NCBI RefSeq assembly: GCF_029774175.1
Contig: NZ_CP103834.1
Span: 134,501 to 198,500 of the forward strand
Length of the DNA stretch: 64,000 bases
Source of the DNA: Actinobacillus genomosp. 1
GTDB lineage: Bacteria > Pseudomonadota > Gammaproteobacteria > Enterobacterales > Pasteurellaceae
Direction of reading: 5' to 3'
Part shown: in pieces, positions 35,084 through 42,948 of the stretch
Position numbering within the stretch: position 1 is the first letter of the stretch
Layout of the letters: every line of letters starts with the position of its first letter
The notes under the pieces: model-generated
The model's input: the letters and a program-made list of their open reading frames with translations, nothing else
Told to the model about the DNA's origin: nothing
Database searches by the model: none
Position numbers and translations under genes: made by a program

Positions 35084-35992
35084 ATGTTCTGGTTCAAAAA
35101 TGTCATGATTTATCGCCTGACTTCGCCACTTTCGTTGGAAAGTAGTTCTCTGGAAGAGCAACTGCAACAAGCCAAATTTACCCCTTGTTCACAAAGCGAT
35201 ATGAGTAAATTCGGTTGGTCGAGTCCGCTTTCCGGTTCGGAATTATTACATTTTTCGCAGGGCAAACAGTTTTTATTGATTTCACATAAAGAAGATAAGC
35301 TGTTACCGGCGAATGTGGTGAAAAAAGAAACGGAAGAACGTATTGCCGTTTTAGAAGAAAAAGAAGCCCGTAAGCTCAAGAAAACCGAAAAACAGGCGAT
35401 CAAAGATGATGTGGTGGCAATGTTGTTGCCTCGAGCATTCAGTAAACATCAATTCACCGCAATTTGGTTGGATTTAGATGCACAGCTCATTTATGTTGAT
35501 GCAGGCTCAAGCAAACGAGCGGAGGATACGCTCGCATTATTGCGTAAAACCTTAGGATCGCTACCCGTTGTGCCGATTTCCTTCGCTTTGTTGCCGAGTG
35601 AAGTGATGACAAACTGGATTGCCAAAGGACATACGCCGAATTGGTTGAGTTTATTGGAAGAAGCAGAGTTAAAATCTTTTGATACGGATAGCATGATTCG
35701 TTGCAAACGCCAAGATCTGGAAAGCGAAGAGATCGCTCAACATTTACAAGCGGGCAAATTTGTCACAAAACTTGCAATTGATTGGGAGAACCACTTCTCG
35801 TGCGTATTAAATGAAGATGCTACGCTTTCCCGTGTGAAATTTGCCGATGAAGTGCGTGAGAAAAATGATGATATTTTAAAAGAAGATATTGCTCAACGTT
35901 TTGATGCGGATTTCTTGTTGATGACCGAAGAACTTAAATTATTTACTCAAAAAATGATTGAGGAATTTGGCGGTATTAAAGAACGTATTTAG
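35084..35992 (+). CDS. rdgC: Recombination-associated protein RdgC
   Basis: 302 residues. Ring-forming DNA-binding protein that limits RecA loading. N-terminal MFWFKNVMIYRLTSPLSL and FGWSSPLSGSELLHF are typical, as are LLPRAFSKHQFTAIWLDL and DTDSMIRCKRQDLESEEI. Usual length. In several Pasteurellaceae it is linked to type IV pili or antigenic variation (Neisseria analogy only). Followed by yqaB after 9 bp. Confidence 0.95.
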   Translation: MFWFKNVMIYRLTSPLSLESSSLEEQLQQAKFTPCSQSDMSKFGWSSPLSGSELLHFSQGKQFLLISHKEDKLLPANVVKKETEERIAVLEEKEARKLKKTEKQAIKDDVVAMLLPRAFSKHQFTAIWLDLDAQLIYVDAGSSKRAEDTLALLRKTLGSLPVVPISFALLPSEVMTNWIAKGHTPNWLSLLEEAELKSFDTDSMIRCKRQDLESEEIAQHLQAGKFVTKLAIDWENHFSCVLNEDATLSRVKFADEVREKNDDILKEDIAQRFDADFLLMTEELKLFTQKMIEEFGGIKERI

Positions 35993-36001
35993 GAGAAAGC
36001 G

Positions 36002-36607
36002 ATGTTAGTCAGTGCAGAAATTTTGGATCAGTATCAGGCTCTCATTTTTGATATGGACGGCACTATTATTGATACGATGCCAAGCCATGCAAAAGCGTGG
36101 GAGATTACCGGCGAACATTTCGGTTATCAAGTAGATAGCTCAGTAATGTACGAGTTAGGCGGTGCAACCACTTACACCATTGGGCGTGAAATTATGCAAC
36201 GAGCGAATATGCCGATGGAATTATTGGAAGAAGTGGTGCAAATGAAGCGTAAAATTGCGATGGATCTTACCTATGAACATTCTTCTCTGCTACCAGCGTT
36301 TGAAATTATCCAACACTATTCGGGCAAAAAGCCGTTAGCGGTCGGCACCGGCGCTCACCGTGTGCAGGCGTATAAATTACTCGATAAATTTAACCTACGC
36401 CCGTATTTCAACACGATTGTCGATGCGGACGATGTGAAACAACATAAGCCGTCACCAGAAACCTTTTTACTCTGTGCTGAGCGTTTGAGGGTAGAGCCTA
36501 AACATTGTCTGGTATTTGAAGATGCCGATCTCGGTATCCAAGCCGCCCTTGCCGGCGGAATGGATGTGTTTGATGTGAGAACCAATCAGATTACAAAGGC
36601 ACGATAA
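36002..36607 (+). CDS. yqaB: HAD phosphatase, YqaB/beta-phosphoglucomutase-like
   Basis: 201 residues. HAD motifs: FDMDGTIIDTMPSHAKAW (motif I), VGTGAHRVQ (motif II), KHKPSPETFLL-type KQHKPSPETF (motif III) and FEDADLGIQAALAGGMD (motif IV). Closest to E. coli YqaB, active on fructose-1-phosphate and similar sugar phosphates. Downstream of rdgC by 9 bp with an AGGAG site; ended by a short hairpin repeat. Confidence 0.88.
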   Translation: MLVSAEILDQYQALIFDMDGTIIDTMPSHAKAWEITGEHFGYQVDSSVMYELGGATTYTIGREIMQRANMPMELLEEVVQMKRKIAMDLTYEHSSLLPAFEIIQHYSGKKPLAVGTGAHRVQAYKLLDKFNLRPYFNTIVDADDVKQHKPSPETFLLCAERLRVEPKHCLVFEDADLGIQAALAGGMDVFDVRTNQITKAR

Positions 36608-36611
36608 TTAA

Positions 36612-36633
36612 CTCTCTCCCTTGCGGGAGAGAG
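36612..36633. repeat. Intergenic hairpin repeat, CTCTCTCCC/GGGAGAGAG family, copy 2 (hairpin only)
   Basis: CTCTCTCCC (36612-36620), TTGC loop, GGGAGAGAG (36625-36633). Same hairpin as at 39011 but without the second hairpin and tail box. It sits exactly between convergent stops, so it may terminate both genes. Confidence 0.8.
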
Positions 36634-36640
36634 CTATTTT

Positions 36641-37294
36641 CTAGTTCGCCACGGTAAAACGCTCAAATAAATGAGCTTTCTGTTCGACATCATCAGCAAT
36701 CGCGGCGGCGAGATCCGGCACAGTAATATTAGCTGGGCTGCCGTCTGTGTTCAGCAACATATCATCTTTACCTAAACGATAAGTGCCGGTTTTATCGAAA
36801 GATAACGGTAAGACGGCAAACATTGCGGCAGGCGATAAAAATGCCCAGTTAATATCTCGGCGAGCTTGTAATTCAGTCAGTAAATTACGCACCACATTTG
36901 CCGCCGGATAAATTTCCGCAGGGAATTCCGCCGTATCAACTAACTGAAGATTCGGGGCAACATATAGGCTACCTGCTCCGCCGATGACCAATAAATACGG
37001 CACTTGAGCGGTTTTAGCCGCAGCTAAAATAGCCTTCCAACCTCGCTCGGTATCCGCTGCTAAGTTTGGATTGTCCCAACCGCCGTTAAATGCGGCTACT
37101 ACGGCATCAAAGCCTTTTAATTTTTCGGCAAAATCAGCGGCATTTACGTCTGCTTGTACTGCCGTTACATTGTCCGCTTGGAATACTTTCTCAATGTTAC
37201 GTGCAAAGCCGATGACCTGATGACCACGCTCAGCTAATTCTTGTACAGTTGCATTTCCGACTAATCCTGTTGCTCCGATAACTGCAATTTTCAT
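36641..37294 (-). CDS. NAD(P)-binding oxidoreductase, NmrA/SDR-a type
   Basis: 217 residues with a clear N-terminal nucleotide-binding motif IAVIGATGLVGNATVQELAE and a later VPYLLVIGGAGSLYV strand. It lacks a canonical YxxxK active site, which fits atypical short-chain proteins of the NmrA/YwnB group, many of which sense or reduce quinones or NAD(P). Second gene of a minus-strand pair with the DsbA-like protein (9 bp upstream), divergent from a LysR regulator that probably controls both. Confidence 0.8.
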   Translation of the reverse strand: MKIAVIGATGLVGNATVQELAERGHQVIGFARNIEKVFQADNVTAVQADVNAADFAEKLKGFDAVVAAFNGGWDNPNLAADTERGWKAILAAAKTAQVPYLLVIGGAGSLYVAPNLQLVDTAEFPAEIYPAANVVRNLLTELQARRDINWAFLSPAAMFAVLPLSFDKTGTYRLGKDDMLLNTDGSPANITVPDLAAAIADDVEQKAHLFERFTVAN

Positions 37295-37303
37295 TTTATG
37301 CTC

Positions 37304-37882
37304 CTATTTGATAAATGTTTGAGTATTGAGTTGAATCAAACCTTGTTCGGTTTGTTTAAAAATTTGCGGTACTCCACGTACACCAAGTTCTGCCGCTAAT
37401 GCCGCCCCTTGGGTAATGCGTTCCTTAGCAAGATCTATCGTGGCAGAATTTTGCAAAATATTGACCGCTTGTGTAAAACCATTCTCAGTTAAAATTTGGC
37501 TGAGTACGTTAATATCCGCCGTATCTAGACCGTTTTCATAGCGAGCTTTTTGGAATAGGCGAAGCACGTTTAATTCTTGAGTGGGTTCTACTTGTCGTAC
37601 CGCCGTTAAGGCTTGCACCAGTGCGAAAGAATTAAAGTTTTTCGCTCCAAGCAAGATATTTTGTCGGTAAGTTTCACTAAAAGATAGTCCGGTAAGTTGA
37701 TGAATACGTTGGTCATTTGTCCAAGCGTGTTCTGCCCAATCGGCATCAATCAAACGGTCATAACTAAATAAGCCGGTTGGTATCAGTTCAATTTCGGCAT
37801 TTTCCGCTAATTCTGCCAAGCCGTTGGAGACGGCATAGCACCAGCCACATAAAGGGTCGAAAAGATAATAAATTTTTTGCAT
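37304..37882 (-). CDS. DsbA-family thioredoxin-fold oxidoreductase (cytoplasmic)
   Basis: 192 residues. Active site Cys12-Gly-Trp-Cys15 (DPLCGWCYAVSN), a helical insertion, and the cis-Pro loop LGVRGVPQIF near the C-terminus. There is no signal peptide, so it is a cytoplasmic FrnE/HCCA-like DsbA relative, not periplasmic DsbA. First gene of the pair with the SDR-like protein. Divergent LysR regulator 200 bp away. A role in quinone, thiol or electrophile stress is plausible but inferred. Confidence 0.85.
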   Translation of the reverse strand: MQKIYYLFDPLCGWCYAVSNGLAELAENAEIELIPTGLFSYDRLIDADWAEHAWTNDQRIHQLTGLSFSETYRQNILLGAKNFNSFALVQALTAVRQVEPTQELNVLRLFQKARYENGLDTADINVLSQILTENGFTQAVNILQNSATIDLAKERITQGAALAAELGVRGVPQIFKQTEQGLIQLNTQTFIK

Positions 37883-38011
37883 TTTATTTCCTTGAAATCT
37901 TATTTCTTCATCAGTAGATGAGCTGCATTATACGTAAATGAATCCAGTGAAAAAGAATCTCTTTAGCAAAAGTTTGTTTCATTATTTGAAATAAATTTGG
38001 TGAAAATAATG

Positions 38012-38065
38012 AATTTTAAATTATAATTGTTTCAATTTTAAATTATAATTGTTTCAATTTAAAAT
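38012..38065. promoter_or_regulatory. 22-bp tandem repeat in LysR divergent promoter
   Basis: Two exact 22-bp copies beginning AATTTTAAATTATAATTG (38012-38033 and 38034-38055), plus a partial third AATTTAAAAT. It ends just before the LysR gene start. A tandem operator for the LysR protein is likely; alternatively a replication-slippage product that tunes promoter strength. Confidence 0.6.
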
Positions 38066-38081
38066 GTTATAAGAATGAAAA

Positions 38082-38972
38082 ATGGACAGAATTACAGCGA
38101 TTCAAGTATTTTTAAATGTGGCGGAAACTCATAGTTTTACAGCAGCGGCGGAGAGAATGGAACTTTCTCGTCCAATGGTAACCAGAGCGGTTGCGTTAGT
38201 GGAAGAGTGGTTTAATGCCCGATTATTACATCGTACTACTCGCCACGTTTCGCTAACGGATGCAGGCAGACAAGCGGTCGAATATTGCCGAAAAATTGCA
38301 AATATAACCGATTCGATTGAGCAGGATTTTCATCAGCAACAAAATAGTTTGCACGGCACATTGCGTATTGCTTCGAATACTACCTTTGGCAGTTCGCATT
38401 TATTGGACGCAATTCAAACATTTATGGAAATACATCCGCAACTTAATGTGCAAATGCAGTTGGGAGATAAAGTAGTGAATTTGGTGGAAGAAGCGATTGA
38501 TGTTGCGATTCGGATTACCAATAATCCGGATCCGAGTTTAATTGCTCGCCCATTGGCGAAGTGTCATTCCTTGATTGTCGCAAGCCCGAACTATTTAGCA
38601 CGATACGGAACGCCAAAACGACCGGAAGATCTAAGTCAGCATCGCTATTTAGCTCATGCCAATATTAATAAAAAGGAATGGAAATTTAGCCAAGCTGATC
38701 AGGAAGTCCATTTAGAATTAACCAGCACCTTTACGACCAATGATACATTGGCATTATTGAACTTTACGCTTTCAGACGGCGGTATAGCAATGCTGCCGAA
38801 GTATTTGACTAGTGAACATTTAGCGGAAAATCGTCTGACTGCGATACTCACTGACTGGCAATTACCAACTTATTCGATTTATGCTCTTTATGCTTCACGC
38901 CATAAATTGTCGCCTAATGTTCGGCAGTTTGTGGACTTTTTAGTCGAACGTTTTGCCAACCAAGATTGGTGA
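38082..38972 (+). CDS. LysR-family transcriptional regulator
   Basis: 296 residues. N-terminal winged helix with FLNVAETHSFTAAAERMELS and PMVTRAVALVEEWFNARLLH; C-terminal two-lobed effector domain (about 90-290). Closest in style to the CrgA/YafC-type LysR proteins that often control adjacent oxidoreductases. It is divergent from the DsbA-like/SDR pair, whose promoter region carries a 22-bp tandem repeat. Inducer unknown. Confidence 0.9.
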   Translation: MDRITAIQVFLNVAETHSFTAAAERMELSRPMVTRAVALVEEWFNARLLHRTTRHVSLTDAGRQAVEYCRKIANITDSIEQDFHQQQNSLHGTLRIASNTTFGSSHLLDAIQTFMEIHPQLNVQMQLGDKVVNLVEEAIDVAIRITNNPDPSLIARPLAKCHSLIVASPNYLARYGTPKRPEDLSQHRYLAHANINKKEWKFSQADQEVHLELTSTFTTNDTLALLNFTLSDGGIAMLPKYLTSEHLAENRLTAILTDWQLPTYSIYALYASRHKLSPNVRQFVDFLVERFANQDW

Positions 38973-39010
38973 TACAAGCGGTTAAATTTTTAAGAGAAAA
39001 AGGAAATGCA

Positions 39011-39074
39011 CTCTCTCCCCTTGCGGGAGAGAGACAACGAAAATTGCGTCAAGCAATTTCCGTAGAGAGAGGGG
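39011..39074. repeat. Intergenic hairpin repeat, CTCTCTCCC/GGGAGAGAG family, copy 3
   Basis: Hairpin CTCTCTCCC/GGGAGAGAG (39011-39033), second hairpin AAATTGC/GCAATTT (39041-39059), then AGAGAGAGGGG. It ends at the base before the nrdD stop codon, between convergent genes. Same layout as copy 1 with a different second stem. Confidence 0.82.
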
Positions 39075-40856
39075 TCAAGCCGCTTCCCGATGATAAAAAC
39101 GCAAACTGTGTTCTTTTTGGCGGGCGGAACTGAAAGCGGATACGCGTTTTAAGTAGCCGATTACTCGTGTGCCGTAGTCGATATTTTGCGAACCGCATTT
39201 TGAACAATTACATAAAGTACGTTTATCAATGTGTGCACATTCGTTACAAATGGTGATTTTCACATTGATACAGAAATAGTTACAGCCGGTTTTTGCTGCA
39301 ATATCAAGCAATGAGCGATAGCCCGTTTGAGTTAATGCTTCGTCTAGGTTGAGGTGTAACGCAGAACCGCCATCTAACCACTCAATTAGCTCTTTTCCGT
39401 GGAGCAAGAATTTATCCAAAGCATTAGTATTTTCATCTTCCACTACATAGAAATAAGAGTTATAGCAATCACGTGGCACAAAATAGCCGTCAGCTTTATC
39501 CCATTTAGCATTTTTCACCCCAAGGTTTTCCGCCGGTACAAATTCGGTATTGAATTTCACGCCATATTTTTTGGAAGCGGTCTGATTTGCTTCAAAAATC
39601 ACTTTTAAACGGCTTTGTACAAACTGCATATAATCCGGATTATAACCGACAGTTAGCCCTTGTGATTCGGCCGCTTCCGCCATTCCATTAATACCAATCG
39701 TGAGGAATTGCTTATCTAAAGAGATAAATCCCGCATCATAAACCGGTAGCATTCCGGCGGCTAAATATTCTTCCATTAATTTACGATAAGCGTATTGATA
39801 TTTATGGATCTTGCCGACTTCGTCCTCTAAGTCACGTCCATCTTGCACTAAACGGTTCATATTAATGGTAATGACGTTAATCGAACCGGTCGCCACACCG
39901 CCTGCACCTAATGAATAAGAGAAGGTATGATCTGAAATCTCATTACGTAAACGGCAGCAAGAAGCGAGTGAATCGGGATTATCCGATTGATAAATAAAGA
40001 ATGAATTACCCTGTGACAACTCTTCCGCCATTTGATCGGCAAATTCGTTGTCTTTGCATTTGCCGTTTTCAGTCAGCATTGCCGCCGTAACCACAGGGAA
40101 GGTTAAAATCGCTTTAGTACGCTCTTGGTTAAACCATTTCATAAAGAAAATTTGTAATGCCGCAGTGGTTTCCCAATTCGGGCGTTCAAAATCAGGGAAC
40201 ACAAAATTACCGAACATTGCTTCGAAATAGTGTTTATCATAAAGTGAAATATTCCAAAACACGCTTTGGTAGCCACGAGCGGCAGCCGGTTGGTTAATGC
40301 TATAAACCACTTGTTGTAGATGATTTTCGATTTCACTGCGGTGGGTTTCCAGATAATTATCACCAAAATCTTTACGGGCGAAATAGTCAAAATAGGTTAG
40401 AAACTCAACGGTAGCGACTGCGCCGGCAAATTGTGAGCTGACCGCAAACACAAAATTCACAAAAGAACCGCAGAATGATGCAAGGTGCTTCGGTGCTTTA
40501 GATTCGCCGCCTAATTTGGTGAGTCCTTCACGTAAGAAAGGATACATCGTAACCGATACGCAATAAGGTTTTAGACTGGTTTCATCGTGTACGTAAATCT
40601 CATGCGCTTCAATTTGACGTAAGTATTCGCCGGCAAGCTCTTCATCAAATAATTCTGCAATTTTGTTACTCACTTTGGCACGGTTAATTTGCACAAAGAA
40701 GTCTTTCATCATTTCATTTTCCATGGTGGCAATGTTTTTTTGGGTCACATTGGCATTCGCATCCATTTTGGAACCGTCCGCCGCATTTTTTGCGTGCAGA
40801 TAATGCTCAATAAAGCTTAACTTGCCTTCAAGTTGATTAGGTTGTAAGCGAATCAT
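39075..40856 (-). CDS. nrdD: Anaerobic (class III) ribonucleotide reductase, ATP-cone-free
   Basis: 593 residues against 712 in E. coli. It begins directly at the catalytic barrel with no ATP-cone. Catalytic Cys99 (LKPYCVSVTM) and Cys300/Cys301 (LASCCRLRN) are present, with a zinc site (CNECAHIDKRTLCNCSKCGS) and glycyl-radical Gly567 in TRVIGYLKRVSAF. The Met that precedes the second Cys by two in formate-using enzymes (MGCR) is replaced by Ser, so the reductant may be thioredoxin-like (NrdD2 type). Reading from sequence only. Lies 4 bp after nrdG, the reverse of the E. coli order. Confidence 0.93.
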   Translation of the reverse strand: MIRLQPNQLEGKLSFIEHYLHAKNAADGSKMDANANVTQKNIATMENEMMKDFFVQINRAKVSNKIAELFDEELAGEYLRQIEAHEIYVHDETSLKPYCVSVTMYPFLREGLTKLGGESKAPKHLASFCGSFVNFVFAVSSQFAGAVATVEFLTYFDYFARKDFGDNYLETHRSEIENHLQQVVYSINQPAAARGYQSVFWNISLYDKHYFEAMFGNFVFPDFERPNWETTAALQIFFMKWFNQERTKAILTFPVVTAAMLTENGKCKDNEFADQMAEELSQGNSFFIYQSDNPDSLASCCRLRNEISDHTFSYSLGAGGVATGSINVITINMNRLVQDGRDLEDEVGKIHKYQYAYRKLMEEYLAAGMLPVYDAGFISLDKQFLTIGINGMAEAAESQGLTVGYNPDYMQFVQSRLKVIFEANQTASKKYGVKFNTEFVPAENLGVKNAKWDKADGYFVPRDCYNSYFYVVEDENTNALDKFLLHGKELIEWLDGGSALHLNLDEALTQTGYRSLLDIAAKTGCNYFCINVKITICNECAHIDKRTLCNCSKCGSQNIDYGTRVIGYLKRVSAFSSARQKEHSLRFYHREAA

Positions 40857-40860
40857 GTAA

Positions 40861-41328
40861 TTAAACTCCCTTGATGAATAAATGATTGAGATTTTCGCCG
40901 GTGCGTAAATCGATAAAACGTTGATTGGTGGTAAGACTGTTTAAACCGCCTCTTTCTGCAATCCAACGCCCTGTTTTTAGGTAGGTTAATTGCGAAAGTA
41001 ATTCTGCGGAAAGCTCATCTCGTTCAAGCCCGGTATAAAGGCAAGTCCGTAGCCCTCTTTGTTTGCAGTAACTCAGTAGCGGAATAAGTTGTTCAGGCAG
41101 CCATTCGCCACCCATAAAAAGTACGCAGCTGATTAAGCCTTGATATTTATTTAATTGCTCGGTGAGGTAATTTTTCGTCAAAATTTGACCGCTTCCTAAT
41201 TTCCAGCTTTCCGTACTATGACAGCCTTTACAGCCTAACGGGCAACCGGTAATTAAGAAGGCGAGTGAAGTTTCGTGCGGCACTTCTTGCCAAACAATTC
41301 GTTCCGAGCAAAATCTGAGGTTTTTCAT
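40861..41328 (-). CDS. nrdG: Anaerobic ribonucleotide reductase activating protein
   Basis: 155 residues, a small radical-SAM activase. The [4Fe-4S] motif CxxxCxxC is Cys29, Cys33, Cys36 (ITGCPLGCKGCHSTESW). A FMGGEWLPEQL segment binds SAM. It generates the glycyl radical of NrdD with S-adenosylmethionine. It is first in the operon and sits just downstream of two NrdR boxes. Confidence 0.95.
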   Translation of the reverse strand: MKNLRFCSERIVWQEVPHETSLAFLITGCPLGCKGCHSTESWKLGSGQILTKNYLTEQLNKYQGLISCVLFMGGEWLPEQLIPLLSYCKQRGLRTCLYTGLERDELSAELLSQLTYLKTGRWIAERGGLNSLTTNQRFIDLRTGENLNHLFIKGV

Positions 41329-41342
41329 TTGTTATAAAATTG

Positions 41343-41389
41343 TTACCATATATTGTGTTGATTTTATCTATTAACACAATATATTGTGG
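41343..41389 (-). promoter_or_regulatory. Paired NrdR boxes upstream of nrdG-nrdD
   Basis: Box 1 TTACCATATATTGTGT (41343-41358) and box 2 ACACAATATATTGTGG (41374-41389). Box 2 is a near-perfect NrdR palindrome (ACACwATATATwGTGT). Centres are 31 bp apart, the established cooperative spacing. They lie 15-60 bp before the nrdG start, so they likely overlap its promoter. Confidence 0.9.
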
Positions 41390-41755
41390 ATTTTAGTTCG
41401 TTTTTCAGAAAAGAAAATAGAAAAATTTATAGGCGAGGGATTGAAATTTTATAAGTGATGGAAAAATAAAGAGATTCGTAAATTGTAAATTTTGCTGTGC
41501 ATTATGTATAAATTTGTTGTACATCATCCGGATCAGAAAATCTCAAAAGAGATCAAAATATAAAATTATTCGAAATAATATGTTGATGAATATACCTCAT
41601 ATTTTTTATTGTTCGAAAACGTAAAAAACGAGATAATAGCGAGCATTTTTCTAACTTATTTATCCTATACAAGCGGTCGAATTTTTGAATTTTTTTGCAA
41701 GTTCTTTAATGAAAACAACCGCTTATTTTTATTTTATCTTTTTATCGTGGATGCT
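41390..41755. promoter_or_regulatory. Divergent nrdG/rsxA intergenic region
   Basis: About 365 bp, AT-rich. Holds a perfect inverted repeat ATCTC/GAGAT with an AAAA loop (41540-41553) and a USS core ACAAGCGGTCG (41670-41680). The long reading frame extending rsxA upstream to 41609 runs through this region but looks non-coding. Promoters not resolved. Confidence 0.4.
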
Positions 41756-42337
41756 ATGGTCGATTACATTCTGTTAATTATTAGTACCGCGCTGATAAAC
41801 AACTTTGTCCTAGTGAAATTTTTAGGGCTTTGTCCGTTTATGGGCGTGTCGAAAAAAGTGGAAACCGCCATTGGAATGGGAATGGCGACTACTTTCGTTT
41901 TGACGGTGGCGTCGTTGGCGGCTTATTTAGTTGAAACTTATGTGCTGATCCCTTTAGATGCACAATTTTTACGTACTTTAGTGTTTATTTTAGTGATTGC
42001 GGTGATTGTGCAATTAACGGAAATGATTGTGCATAAAACCAGCCCGACCTTATATCGTTTATTAGGGATTTATTTGCCGTTAATTACGACTAACTGTGCG
42101 GTGCTGGGGGTCGCATTATTAAATGTAAATCTTTCAAATAATCTTGTGGAGTCCGTGCTTTACGGATTTGGTGCCGCATTAGGTTTTTCACTCGTCCTTG
42201 TTCTATTTGCCGCATTACGTGAGCGTTTGGCGGCTGCGGATGTGCCACGTCCGTTTCAAGGGGCTTCAATCGCTTTAATTACGGCGGGATTAATGTCGCT
42301 TGCCTTTATGGGCTTCACCGGTTTGGTAAAAATCTAA
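41756..42337 (+). CDS. rsxA: Electron transport complex subunit RsxA (RnfA)
   Basis: 193 residues from ATG at 41756, which gives the family start MVDYILLIISTALINNFVLV. An upstream extension to 41609 adds 49 unrelated residues and was rejected. Six membrane segments; Cys in FLGLCPFMGVSKK and LITTNCAVLGVA would bind the intramembrane Fe centre, as in NqrE. First gene of the rsx operon, whose complex in E. coli keeps SoxR reduced and in other bacteria is the ion-pumping Rnf. The stop overlaps rsxB by one base. Confidence 0.95.
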   Translation: MVDYILLIISTALINNFVLVKFLGLCPFMGVSKKVETAIGMGMATTFVLTVASLAAYLVETYVLIPLDAQFLRTLVFILVIAVIVQLTEMIVHKTSPTLYRLLGIYLPLITTNCAVLGVALLNVNLSNNLVESVLYGFGAALGFSLVLVLFAALRERLAAADVPRPFQGASIALITAGLMSLAFMGFTGLVKI

Positions 42338-42948
42338 TGTTAGCATTTCCTATTATTGTTTATATCATTATCGCTATTGCTGTGATCGCCCTGATTTTCG
42401 GGGCGATTTTAGGCTATTCTTCAATTAAGTTAAAAGTTGAAGCCGATCCTATCGTCGAACAAATTGATGCCTTGTTACCGCAAAGCCAATGCGGGCAATG
42501 CGGTTATCCCGGTTGCAAGCCGTATGCGGAAGCGATAGCCAACGGTGATCAAATTACCAAATGCGTGCCGGGTGGTCAGCCTTTGGTGGTAAAAATTGCG
42601 GATCTATTGGGTGTGGAAGTGCCGGCAATGGACGGCGTTGCCGAGCCGGAAGTGAAGGTGGCATTGATTCACGAAGATATGTGTATCGGCTGTACCAAAT
42701 GTATTCAAGCCTGTCCGGTTGATGCGATTATCGGTACCAATAAAGCGATGCATACCGTGATTCCCGATTTATGTACCGGTTGTGAATTGTGTGTCGCCCC
42801 TTGCCCGACCAATTGTATTGAAATGGTTAAACAGCAGACGACTACGAGAACATGGAATTGGCAATTTGATGAGAATTTAGTGATTCCGGTAGTGAATACA
42901 ACGGATTTACAGAAAAAATTGGTAATTGGCGGAGGTAAACATGAGTAA
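42337..42948 (+). CDS. rsxB: Electron transport complex subunit RsxB (RnfB), Fe-S protein
   Basis: 203 residues. N-terminal membrane helix (about 5-25), a 4Fe-4S domain with CGQCGYPGCKPYAEAI and a later Cys (ITKCVPGG), then two ferredoxin motifs CIGCTKCIQACPVDAI and CTGCELCVAPCPTNCIEM. It relays electrons between soluble and membrane subunits. Its end overlaps the rsxC start by 8 bp. Confidence 0.96.
   Translation: MLAFPIIVYIIIAIAVIALIFGAILGYSSIKLKVEADPIVEQIDALLPQSQCGQCGYPGCKPYAEAIANGDQITKCVPGGQPLVVKIADLLGVEVPAMDGVAEPEVKVALIHEDMCIGCTKCIQACPVDAIIGTNKAMHTVIPDLCTGCELCVAPCPTNCIEMVKQQTTTRTWNWQFDENLVIPVVNTTDLQKKLVIGGGKHE

Noticed and set aside
39075..40856. NrdD considered as N-terminally truncated
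   Set aside because: The nrdG gene ends 4 bp upstream in a tidy operon and no ATP-cone remnant is visible in any frame nearby.
41609..41755. 49-residue N-terminal extension of RsxA
   Set aside because: The family start MVDYILLIIS is at 41756; the extension runs through a USS and AT-rich DNA.
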